Positions 25,608-33,126 of a DNA stretch of 64,000 bases are shown piece by piece. A model generated the notes under the pieces. It was not told where the DNA came from, ran no database searches, and saw only the letters and a program-made list of their open reading frames with translations. The stretch's first letter is position 1. Each line of letters opens with the position of its first letter. The stretch covers positions 87,584 to 151,583 of the forward strand of contig DDFC01000023.1 in the NCBI GenBank assembly GCA_002336895.1, written 5' to 3'. Origin of the DNA: Verrucomicrobiaceae bacterium UBA1938. GTDB lineage: Bacteria; Verrucomicrobiota; Verrucomicrobiia; Verrucomicrobiales; Verrucomicrobiaceae. A program made the position numbers and the translations under genes.

Positions 25608-27059
25608 ATGAAAAGCCATCTTCTCTCACGTCGGAACTTTCTGGGTCAAAGCGTCAGCGGGCTGGGCAGCATCGCGCTGACTTCGCTGCTGGCGCAGAAG
25701 GGCCTGCTGGCCAATGACCCGATCCGCCCGCGCATTGATCCGGCACATCCGTATGCGCCACGCCCACCGCACTTTGAACCGCGAGCGAAAAATGTGCTCG
25801 TCATTTTCTGCTCGGGTGCCCTGAGCCATGTGGACACGTTTGATTACAAGCCGGAGCTGGTGAAGCGGCATGGCATGCCCCTGCCGGGTGCGGCGGATTT
25901 GATCACCTTTCAGGGCGCACAGGGAAACCTGGTGAAGCCGATCTGGGAATTCAAGCCGCGCGGACAGAGCGGCAAGATGATCAGCGATCTGGTGCCGAAC
26001 ATTGCCGAATTTGCAGATGACATGTGCTTCATCCACTCGATGACGGCCAAATCGAACACGCATGGCCCGGCGGAGAATCAGATGAGCACCGGCTTCATTT
26101 TGGATGGTTTTCCAGGCATCGGCTCCTGGGTGTCGTATGCGCTGGGCTCGGAATGCGATGACATGCCGGCCTTTGTGGCCATCCCCGATCCGCGTGGTGT
26201 GCCCCAGATCGGGCCACGACATTGGAGCTCAGGCTTTCTGCCTGCGGCGTTTCAGGGCACCGCCTTCAATGCCAGCAAGCCGATCCCGAATTTGATCCGC
26301 CCGACGAGCGTAAGCGAGGCGGCCGACCGTGACACACGCGCTTTTGTGAATCTGCTGAACAAGCGGCAGGCACAGGAGCATCCGGCGGACAGTGATCTGG
26401 CGGCACGAATCTCTTCGTATGAACTGGCGGCGCGAATGCAGATCGCAGCTTCGGAAGTGGGCAATCTGGCAGGCGAGAGCAAGGCCACGCTGGACCTCTA
26501 TGGTGTCAACGACAGCAATGAGACGAAGGCAGGATTTGCCAAAAACTGCCTGCTGGCGCGGCGGCTGATCGAGCGCGGGGTGCGGTTTGTGCAGCTTTTC
26601 AACGGCTCCTACGCCATGGGCGAAGGGGTGGGCAACTGGGACGGGCACAAGACGATCGAGAAGCAGTATTCGGTGCACGGGCCGATCCTGGACCAGCCGG
26701 TGGCCGGGCTGCTGAAGGACCTGAAAGCGCGCGGCCTGCTGCAAGACACGCTGGTGGCCTTTGTGACGGAGTTTGGCCGCATGCCCACCTTCCAGAAGGG
26801 GGCGAACGGGCGTGACCACAACCCCAAGGGCTTCACCGTCTGGCTGGCCGGGGCCGGGGTGAAAAAGGGGTTCAGCTACGGGGCGACGGACGAATTTGGC
26901 TACAAAGCGGCCGAGCAGGTGAGCACGATTTACGACCTGCACGCCACGATTTTGCACCTGCTGGGCATTGATCATGAGCGCCTGAGCTACTACAACAACG
27001 GCATCGAACGGAGGCTCACAGACGTACACGGGCACGTGATCCGGAAGGTGCTGGCGTGA
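25608..27059 (+). CDS. DUF1501 Tat-exported protein
   Basis: The 483-residue protein has a twin-arginine signal (LSRRNFLGQSVSGLGSIALT) and the DUF1501 sulfatase-like fold: KNVLVIFCSGALSHVDTFD, SMTAKSNTHGPAENQMSTGF, GVRFVQLFNGSYAMGEG, VAFVTEFGRMPTFQKG, and the His-rich NGRDHNPKGFTVWLAGAGVK. It is 11 bases downstream of the DUF1549/DUF1553 gene, the standard pairing. The fold is related to alkaline phosphatase; its substrate is unknown. Confidence 0.93.
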   Translation: MKSHLLSRRNFLGQSVSGLGSIALTSLLAQKGLLANDPIRPRIDPAHPYAPRPPHFEPRAKNVLVIFCSGALSHVDTFDYKPELVKRHGMPLPGAADLITFQGAQGNLVKPIWEFKPRGQSGKMISDLVPNIAEFADDMCFIHSMTAKSNTHGPAENQMSTGFILDGFPGIGSWVSYALGSECDDMPAFVAIPDPRGVPQIGPRHWSSGFLPAAFQGTAFNASKPIPNLIRPTSVSEAADRDTRAFVNLLNKRQAQEHPADSDLAARISSYELAARMQIAASEVGNLAGESKATLDLYGVNDSNETKAGFAKNCLLARRLIERGVRFVQLFNGSYAMGEGVGNWDGHKTIEKQYSVHGPILDQPVAGLLKDLKARGLLQDTLVAFVTEFGRMPTFQKGANGRDHNPKGFTVWLAGAGVKKGFSYGATDEFGYKAAEQVSTIYDLHATILHLLGIDHERLSYYNNGIERRLTDVHGHVIRKVLA

Positions 27060-27158
27060 ACTGGAGGGCGAAAGCCGGGGAAAAACCGTTTGATTTCCTC
27101 AGAAGAGCCTGCAATTTGCCCGTCCCCTAAACCTGTTTCTATCCCCCGAACCCGCACC

Positions 27159-27407
27159 ATGGCAGTTGTCATCCGTCTCCGTCAAGAAGGCCAGAAAGGC
27201 CGCCCCGTCTTCCGTATCGTCGCGGCTGACCAACGCTTCCCCAAGGAAGGCCGTTTCCTCGAAGTGCTCGGCACCTACGATCCCCAGAAGGGACCCAAGG
27301 GCGCCATCGTGAAGCTTGACCGCGTCAACACCTGGATCTCCCAGGGCGCCAAGCCCTCCGATACGGTGAAGAGCCTGATCAAGCACGCTGCCGCAGCCTC
27401 GGCTTAA
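27159..27407 (+). CDS. rpsP: Ribosomal protein bS16
   Basis: The 82-residue 30S subunit protein starts MAVVIRLRQEGQKGRPVFRI, then VAADQRFPKEGRFLEVLGTY, matching bS16. Length is normal. It is followed after six bases by khpA, the usual order. The other common neighbours rimM and trmD are absent here. Confidence 0.97.
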   Translation: MAVVIRLRQEGQKGRPVFRIVAADQRFPKEGRFLEVLGTYDPQKGPKGAIVKLDRVNTWISQGAKPSDTVKSLIKHAAAASA

Positions 27408-27413
27408 TCCGCC

Positions 27414-27722
27414 ATGGACGCGCCGGAAGCCCTCCGCGAGTTCCTTTCCTACGTGGTGGCGAATTTGATCGACCACCCTCAGCAGGCGACGATTGCCATC
27501 GGCACCAATTCCAATGGTGCCGTCGCCTACCGTGTGCAGCTGGCGCCTGAAGATGTGCGCCATGTGATCGGTAAAAACGGCATGACCATCAGCGCGCTGC
27601 GCTCCCTGCTGAACACCGCTGCCGCCAAGCACGGTATCAAAATCTCCCTGAAGGTCGGCTCCGCACGTGAAGAAGATGCGGAAGCCGCCGAAGGTGAAGA
27701 AGCGCCTCAGACTGAGGCGTAA
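27414..27722 (+). CDS. khpA: KhpA-type KH-domain RNA-binding protein
   Basis: The 102-residue protein has the KH core VIGKNGMTISALRSLLNTAA with the GxxG loop GKNG. It begins EALREFLSYVVANLIDHPQQ, typical of KhpA/YlqC, which binds RNA with KhpB and affects cell division and RNA stability. The C-terminal tail is acidic (AEAAEGEEAPQTEA). It is operonic with rpsP. Confidence 0.9.
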   Translation: MDAPEALREFLSYVVANLIDHPQQATIAIGTNSNGAVAYRVQLAPEDVRHVIGKNGMTISALRSLLNTAAAKHGIKISLKVGSAREEDAEAAEGEEAPQTEA

Positions 27723-27727
27723 TCCTT

Positions 27728-28105
27728 TCAGGCCAGACGACTGCCTGCCCACCAGCCAGCTGCAGCGGCGGTAATGCCCAGCAGGATGCTGCCGATGGCA
27801 TTGAACAGAGCCAGCCAGGAATGCTGATTCAGCATCAGCAGCCAGGAGTCATTGGCCAGGGTGGAAAAGGTGGTGTAGCCGCCCAGCACACCCGTGGCGG
27901 CAAACAGCCAGGGGCCGCTGCCTTTGTCCTTCATGGCAGGGAGCGCAAAGAGGAACCCCAGGATGAAACTGCCGCAGAGATTGGCGGTGAGCACGCCCCA
28001 GGGAAAGGTCGCCTTGGGCAGCAGACGGGCCATGCCGATCACGGTGTAATAGCGAAGCACCGAGCCGAAGCCCCCGCCAAGGAAGATCAACACAACGTTT
28101 TTCAT
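27728..28105 (-). CDS. crcB: CrcB/FluC fluoride channel
   Basis: The 125-residue membrane protein has four helices and the Fluc signature GGYTTFSTLANDSW. The N-terminus, LIFLGGGFGSVLRYYTVIGM, and the segment WGVLTANLCGSFILGFL are family hallmarks. It exports fluoride as a dual-topology dimer. It is convergent with khpA. No fluoride riboswitch is evident upstream. Confidence 0.92.
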   Translation of the reverse strand: MKNVVLIFLGGGFGSVLRYYTVIGMARLLPKATFPWGVLTANLCGSFILGFLFALPAMKDKGSGPWLFAATGVLGGYTTFSTLANDSWLLMLNQHSWLALFNAIGSILLGITAAAAGWWAGSRLA

Positions 28106-28165
28106 GCCCGATCAAGGTGGCGATGCAGCCCGGGTGTCAACTTTCCCGGCAGAGAATCTGCGGGG

Positions 28166-29464
28166 CTAAACAGACACCTCTTCCTCGCGCCTGGAGCCGC
28201 CGATCGTCTGCGGAGCGATGCGTGCGCGCCAGACATAGCGCTGGAAGAGCACCTTGACCGAGGCGGTGAGCGGGACCGCCAGGATGGCCCCCAGCAGACC
28301 GCCCAGCAGCAGGCCCCAGACCAACACGGAGGCGATGACTGTCATGGGATGCAGCCCCACAGCCTCCCCGACGATGCGCGGGGTGATGAAGAGAGCATCG
28401 ATCTGCTGCACGAGGGCGAAGACCCCGGTGACCACCAGCGGCATGACCCACCATGGGTCCGCCGGCACCAAGGCGCTGCCCCCCTGCACAGAGGCGATGA
28501 TGACCGCAGGAATCCAGCACAAGGCGATGCCCAGATATGGAATGATGCCGGCCAGACAGAGCGCCAGCCCGATGGGCAGGCCAAAGTCCAGCCCCACAAT
28601 GACCAGCCCGATGCCGGTGGCGATGCCATTGATCACACTGACAAAGAGCTGGCCGCGGAAGAAGGCCACGAGGTAGCTGTTGATCTCGTTGAGGCAGCTG
28701 ACCACTTCGTCTTTGAAGGCCGAGGCACGCAGCGGCAGGTAGTCTGACCACTGCTGCTGGATCTTGGCGCTCTCGATGAGGAAGTAGTAGAGATACAACG
28801 GCACGATGATGAAGGAGAGCAGGAAGCCGAACACGCCAAGGAAACCGCCCACGCTGGATCTGACAAAGCTCCAGATGATGCCGGGCAGCTTGGGCAGGGT
28901 GGTCTTGACCCAGTCCCCGCTGAGGATGGACTGCAACTCGGCCTCCGGACTGGGATCTGCCGCAGCACCCGTTGTGGCAGGAGCGTCCGCTGGCGTCTTG
29001 ACGGCGGCATCCGTTGCAGGAGCCGGGAGTGCCGGAGCTTCCGTTTGAGGCAGTATGGTGATGTGGTACTCCTTTTCGATCCTGGCGGAGAAATCGATCA
29101 CGGCTTTCTGAGCCTTGGTAAAATAGACCGGCACTCTGTCGGCGAGGTGATGGGCGGGATTGTCCAGCTTCACAACGATCCACCAACCCAGACCACCCAT
29201 GGCCAGCGTGAACATGGCAAAGGCCAGCAACACGGAGCGCTGGCGATTGAGGCCACGGCGCTCCAGCCACTCCACACCGGGCTCCAGCAGGTAGGCCAGC
29301 ACCCCGGCCACAGCAAAGGGCACCAAGATAGGCTGCAGGAAGGCCATCACCTGTGCAGCCAGGTAGATGAGCCCCACGGCGAGCGCGCCTATGACCGTGA
29401 TGGAGATGGCGGTGACGGCTGTCCACAGAGCATTGCGCTGAAAGGCGGTGGGAAGATTTTTCAT
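28166..29464 (-). CDS. AI-2E family transporter
   Basis: The 432-residue polytopic protein has hydrophobic segments near residues 20-50 and 60-85, and a C-terminal half with IIWSFVRSSVGGFLGVFGFL, LGLDFGLPIGLALCLAGIIP and LITPRIVGEAVGLHPMTVI. The 'PRIVGxxVGLHP' motif is diagnostic of the family. A periplasmic-side Ala/Pro-rich insert (PALPAPATDAAVKTPADAPA) is unusual. The start is at 29464 (MKNLPTAFQRNALWTAVTAI); the longer frame is antisense to the next gene. Confidence 0.88.
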   Translation of the reverse strand: MKNLPTAFQRNALWTAVTAISITVIGALAVGLIYLAAQVMAFLQPILVPFAVAGVLAYLLEPGVEWLERRGLNRQRSVLLAFAMFTLAMGGLGWWIVVKLDNPAHHLADRVPVYFTKAQKAVIDFSARIEKEYHITILPQTEAPALPAPATDAAVKTPADAPATTGAAADPSPEAELQSILSGDWVKTTLPKLPGIIWSFVRSSVGGFLGVFGFLLSFIIVPLYLYYFLIESAKIQQQWSDYLPLRASAFKDEVVSCLNEINSYLVAFFRGQLFVSVINGIATGIGLVIVGLDFGLPIGLALCLAGIIPYLGIALCWIPAVIIASVQGGSALVPADPWWVMPLVVTGVFALVQQIDALFITPRIVGEAVGLHPMTVIASVLVWGLLLGGLLGAILAVPLTASVKVLFQRYVWRARIAPQTIGGSRREEEVSV

Positions 29465-29558
29465 GGAGCGAACGGCGCGCAGACTAACCTGCGGCCCAAG
29501 TTTGGACACTGCAAAAATGCCTGCAAATTGGACTGCTTGTGCCGTATCCTCGCCAGTC

Positions 29559-30014
29559 ATGTCACGCCCCCAACCCAAGCCTGTCGATCCCGCCGAAGTG
29601 CCCCAGCTAGCACAAGCCACCATGCGAGCCGCCAAGTTTCCCATGCTGGCCACGATGGATGGCGACCAGCCGCGCCTGCGCCCGGTGTCTCCAGTGCGCA
29701 CAGACGGGTTCACCGTGTATGTGGCCAATCTGCGGCGCTATGGCAAGACGCATGAGCTGGAGGCCAATCCGAAGGCTGAGCTGTGCTACAAGGATGACCA
29801 GGACAACCAGGTGCGCATTACAGCGACAGCGGAGGTCGTGACAGAGCGCCCACTGCTGGAGGAAATCTGGAATTCGAATCCACTGCTGCGAGCCTATCTG
29901 GGCAGCATCGACAACCCGGAGCTGATTATTTATCGATTTGTGCCAAACCGGGCACGCTACATGCGAGAGTGGGCATTGGAGTACTTTGAGGTGCCGCTCG
30001 GGGCACACTCATGA
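29559..30014 (+). CDS. PNPOx-like FMN-binding protein
   Basis: The 151-residue protein has the split-barrel pattern of pyridoxamine 5'-phosphate oxidase-like proteins: MRAAKFPMLATMDGDQPRLR, SPVRTDGFTVYVANLRRYGK, and DNQVRITATAEVV with a C-terminal LIIYRFVPNRARYMREW. Members bind flavin or heme. It is shorter than true PdxH and lacks its C-terminal part, so a general flavin-reductase-like role is more likely. Confidence 0.8.
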   Translation: MSRPQPKPVDPAEVPQLAQATMRAAKFPMLATMDGDQPRLRPVSPVRTDGFTVYVANLRRYGKTHELEANPKAELCYKDDQDNQVRITATAEVVTERPLLEEIWNSNPLLRAYLGSIDNPELIIYRFVPNRARYMREWALEYFEVPLGAHS

Positions 30015-30263
30015 GGCTGACCTGTCCGCTGGCCGGACATGAATGCGGAATGAGGCATCAAGTGCGCTGTCAATTGTGAATAAAGTTCGTAACTGTGAAT
30101 AAGTTCTTGCCAGTCACTCGACGCTCTGACACTCTTTGTTAATTACCGTGATTCATATCAAAAATCACACTTCGGGATCGGTATGCTTGGCACTACCCCG
30201 CGCCAAAGAAAAGCTGTCCCCGCCGTTTTCAACGCAGGCAACCAACACAACCACTAAACCATC

Positions 30264-31847
30264 ATGGACCGTGACGACCACTCAGCATCGGTAACCTCAT
30301 CCACCACCGTCTCCAATCGCATCTCCGATCCAGGTCCTGCCTCTACGAACTCCTCCTCTCCAGCCTCTCTTTCCGCCTCAGTCTCACCCGTTTCCGCCCG
30401 CCGCCGCCGCGCCAACGCCGCCGCCCCGACTGCCACCAAGACCTTCGTGCTGGACACGAACGTGCTGCTGCACGACCCGGCCTGCATTCACCGTTTTGCC
30501 GAGCATCATATCTGCATCCCGGTGGATGTGCTGAGCGAGCTGGACCGCTTTAAAAACGAGATGACGGAGCGTGGATCGAACGCCCGTGAGGTGCACCGGG
30601 CGCTGATGAAGATCTTTGCCAACAAAGGCGACTCGGTAACCAAGGGAGTGCCCACCGAGGGCGGCGGCAGCATCCGGGTGGCTGTGTATGACCCGGTGGA
30701 GGCGCGCCAGCACGCGAGCGTACAGAGCTTTGAGCGTATTTTTCACGATCTGGACAAGGCGGACCACCGCATCCTGGCCTGCACACTCTGGCTGAGCGAG
30801 AAGGTCTCCCCACCAGTGATTCTGGTGAGCAAGGACCTGAACATGCAGCTGAAGGCCCGCGCCGTGGGCATCGAGTGCGAGGACTATCTGCACGACAAGG
30901 TGGAGCCAAGAGAAGTAGCGAACTTTGACATCGCCCGGGTGGAGGTGACTCCGCATGAACTGCAGCGCTTTGCCAGCAGCGGCAGGCTGACCGTGGCCGA
31001 GAGCCGCCTGCCACACATGGTGGTGAATGACTACGCGCTGCTGACCGCCGGGGAAAAAGCCACCATGCCAGCGAAGCTGAGCGCGAGCGGAGAGTTTGTA
31101 CGCCTGCACCACACGCCGGAATCGATCAAGGTGGGCCAGGGCCGAGCCATCAAGCCGATGAACCTGGGGCAGGCCTGCTTTCTGGATGCGCTGCTGGATC
31201 CTGACATCAGTCTCGTGACGTGCTACGGCCAGGCAGGCACGGGCAAGACGCTGCTCGCAGTGGCAGCCGCGCTGCAGCAGGTGTTTAACCGCACCTACCA
31301 TGGACTGACGGTGAGCCGCCCCATCGTGGCGATGGGCCAGACGGTGGGCTTCCTGCCTGGATCTCTGCAGGAAAAGATGCGCCCCTGGCTGCAGCCAGTG
31401 TATGATGCGCTGGATCTCCTGATGCGCCCTATGGAGGGGACGCAGCAGGGCCCGGCACGGAAAAAGAACCGCTTCATGCCCGACCCGCAGCAGCAGATCA
31501 GCGCGCCAGCGGCACCGTATGATCCGCTCATCCAGCAAGGGGTCATCGAGGTGGAGGCGCTGTGCTACATCCGCGGCCGAAGCATTCCTGACCGTTTCTT
31601 TGTGCTGGATGAGGCACAGCAGCTGACGCCGCTGGAGGCCAAGACCATCGTGACGCGCATGTCCCGCGGCTCCAAGCTGGTGCTGGTGGGTGACCCGGCG
31701 CAGATCGACAACCCGTATGTGGACAGCCGGAGCAACGGCCTCGTATACACCCGCCAGCGCATGCGCGGCCAGCCCTTTGCAGCGCATGTGCCGCTGGTGA
31801 AAGGCGAACGCAGCGCCCTGGCAGAGGCGGCGGCAAAGCTGCTGTAA
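30264..31847 (+). CDS. PhoH2-type PIN-ATPase/helicase
   Basis: The 527-residue protein has an N-terminal Ser-rich tail (residues 1-55), a PIN domain (about residues 58-210) with FVLDTNVLLHDPACIHRFAE and ADHRILACTLWLS, and a C-terminal PhoH ATPase with Walker A GQAGTGKT (residues 322-329) and Walker B FVLDEAQQL (near residue 447). PhoH2 proteins are RNA helicase/ribonucleases. The Ser/Thr-rich start may be disordered. A gap of about 250 bases upstream, with AT-rich stretches near 30070-30170, should carry its promoter. Confidence 0.92.
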   Translation: MDRDDHSASVTSSTTVSNRISDPGPASTNSSSPASLSASVSPVSARRRRANAAAPTATKTFVLDTNVLLHDPACIHRFAEHHICIPVDVLSELDRFKNEMTERGSNAREVHRALMKIFANKGDSVTKGVPTEGGGSIRVAVYDPVEARQHASVQSFERIFHDLDKADHRILACTLWLSEKVSPPVILVSKDLNMQLKARAVGIECEDYLHDKVEPREVANFDIARVEVTPHELQRFASSGRLTVAESRLPHMVVNDYALLTAGEKATMPAKLSASGEFVRLHHTPESIKVGQGRAIKPMNLGQACFLDALLDPDISLVTCYGQAGTGKTLLAVAAALQQVFNRTYHGLTVSRPIVAMGQTVGFLPGSLQEKMRPWLQPVYDALDLLMRPMEGTQQGPARKKNRFMPDPQQQISAPAAPYDPLIQQGVIEVEALCYIRGRSIPDRFFVLDEAQQLTPLEAKTIVTRMSRGSKLVLVGDPAQIDNPYVDSRSNGLVYTRQRMRGQPFAAHVPLVKGERSALAEAAAKLL

Positions 31848-31878
31848 TCCCCCCCCTTGTGGCAGTGCTGAAGACCGT

Positions 31879-31902
31879 GATGCAGCCCAACCGGGCTGCA
31901 TC
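31879..31902 (+). terminator. Hairpin after phoH2
   Basis: A 10-base perfect stem, gatgcagccc / gggctgcatc, with a 4-base loop lies 32 bases past the phoH2 stop. There is no T tract, so it may be a Rho-assisted or processing site. Confidence 0.55.
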
Positions 31903-32061
31903 GGGGAGCCGCCTATCAATTTTCCAAATGCAGCCTGTGAGGCACCGTGCCTCCGCGAACTGCATGAGCGCGCCGTCGCAGAGCGGATGCCGAAACAGGA
32001 ACAAGCCAGGCCACAAAAACCTCAGGATTTGGCCCTGAAAAAAATTCTGTGAGAAAAAATG

Positions 32062-32086
32062 AAACGGAATGGACCTCTTTCCGTTT
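32062..32086 (+). promoter_or_regulatory. Leader hairpin of EF-hand gene 1
   Basis: Perfect 8-base arms aaacggaa / ttccgttt in the leader about 75 bases before the start codon. A weaker form (aaacgg ... cgttt, 32579-32603) occupies the same relative position before the paralogous gene at 32678. Confidence 0.45.
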
Positions 32087-32159
32087 AACAAGCCACGAGC
32101 AGGACTGGAACACCAGACTGCCGCGTTTTCACAAATCATAACCAAGCCAAATCGTTCCA

Positions 32160-32462
32160 ATGAAAGTTATCACCTCTCTCCTCGCCATCCTGGCTCTCTC
32201 TGCCGTCACCTCCTTCGCTGCTGAAGGCGACGCCCCCAAGAAGCCCGAAGGTGACAAGGGCAAGCCCAAGATGACCCCTGAGCAAATGTTCACCAAGAAG
32301 GACGCCGACAAGGACGGCAAGCTCAGCAAGGAAGAATTCCTGAAGGGCGCCAAAGACGCCGCCAAGGCCGAAGCTGCCTTCACCGCCAAGGACAAGGACA
32401 AAGACGGCTCCCTCTCCAAGGAGGAATTCACCGCTGCTCCCAAGAAGAAGAAAGCAGCCTGA
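32160..32462 (+). CDS. Small secreted EF-hand protein 1
   Basis: The 100-residue protein has a signal peptide (MKVITSLLAILALSAVTSFA) and a Lys-rich segment, then two EF-hand loops, DADKDGKLSKEEF and DKDKDGSLSKEEF, with all expected Ca ligands. It has a Lys-rich tail. It is likely a periplasmic or secreted calcium-binding protein. A paralogue follows at 32678 and its leader is also duplicated. Confidence 0.9.
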   Translation: MKVITSLLAILALSAVTSFAAEGDAPKKPEGDKGKPKMTPEQMFTKKDADKDGKLSKEEFLKGAKDAAKAEAAFTAKDKDKDGSLSKEEFTAAPKKKKAA

Positions 32463-32485
32463 TCCTCTGATCTGAATTGATCGCG

Positions 32486-32520
32486 ACGCCGCACCTGCCA
32501 TGCGCTGGTGCGGCGTTTTT
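32486..32520 (+). terminator. Intrinsic terminator after EF-hand gene 1
   Basis: Stem acgccgcacc (32486-32495) / ggtgcggcgt (32507-32516), 10 bases perfect, followed by T residues. It separates the two EF-hand genes into independent transcripts. Confidence 0.9.
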
Positions 32521-32542
32521 ATGTCCACCCAAACAGACATCC

Positions 32543-32558
32543 GGGGGGGGGGGGGGGG
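32543..32558. repeat. Run of 16 G residues
   Basis: A mononucleotide tract between the terminator of EF-hand gene 1 and the leader of EF-hand gene 2. Such tracts slip during replication and could vary promoter spacing for the downstream gene. A sequencing or assembly artefact is also possible. Confidence 0.8.
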
Positions 32559-32677
32559 AAATCGATGCTAATTTATCGAAACGGATTGGGCGCCTTTTCG
32601 TTTAACACGCCACGCGCCGGACTGGGACCGCCCAGAGTTCCGCGCTTTCCGCATCGAAACCAAGCACCATTGACCCC

Positions 32678-32983
32678 ATGAAAGCCATCACATCCCTCCT
32701 TGCCATCCTGGCGCTCTCCGCTGTCACCGTCATCGCCGCTGATGGCGACGCCCCCAAGAAGCCGGAAGGCGACAAGGGCAAGCCCAAGATGAACCCCGAA
32801 GAACTGCTGAAGAAGCTGGACACCGACAAGGACGGCAAAGTCTCCAAAGCCGAGTGGCTGGCATCTCCCCAGGCCAAGAAGGACGAAGCAAAGGCCACCG
32901 AGCGCTTTGGCAAGTTTGACAAAAACAGCGACGGCTTCCTCAACCTGGAAGAGCTGACCCCCAAGAAAAAGAAAGACGCCTGA
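32678..32983 (+). CDS. Small secreted EF-hand protein 2
   Basis: The 101-residue paralogue of the gene at 32160 has a nearly identical signal peptide (MKAITSLLAILALSAVTVIA) and the segment GDAPKKPEGDKGKPKM, followed by EF-hand loops DTDKDGKVSKAEW and DKNSDGFLNLEEL. It arose by tandem duplication, and the leader is also related. Its own strong terminator follows. Confidence 0.9.
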   Translation: MKAITSLLAILALSAVTVIAADGDAPKKPEGDKGKPKMNPEELLKKLDTDKDGKVSKAEWLASPQAKKDEAKATERFGKFDKNSDGFLNLEELTPKKKKDA

Positions 32984-33016
32984 TGCGCCTGCCACGCTGA
33001 TTGTTTCAGCTCCTAC

Positions 33017-33054
33017 AGCCGCCCCCGCACAGAACGGGGGCGGCTCTTTTTTTT
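33017..33054 (+). terminator. Intrinsic terminator after EF-hand gene 2
   Basis: Stem agccgcccccg (33017-33027) / cgggggcggct (33035-33045), 11 bases perfect, loop of 7, followed by eight T residues. Confidence 0.93.
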
Positions 33055-33126
33055 GCAACTGTGCCGCCCCGAACGCGGAAGAAGCCCCCAGCGCTTCGAC
33101 GTATTCTCTTTCTGACTCCGCCACGA

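Larger units (their letters stand above)
31848..32159. other. Intergenic region between phoH2 and the EF-hand gene
   Basis: No gene is seen. It contains a hairpin at 31879-31902, a compact palindrome gaggcaccgtgcctc at 31939-31953, and an A/T-rich leader with the hairpin at 32062-32086. It should carry the promoter of the EF-hand gene. Confidence 0.6.

Noticed and set aside
28106..28165. Fluoride riboswitch upstream of crcB
   Set aside because: Only about 60 bases separate crcB from the next gene and no crcB-motif core is recognisable.
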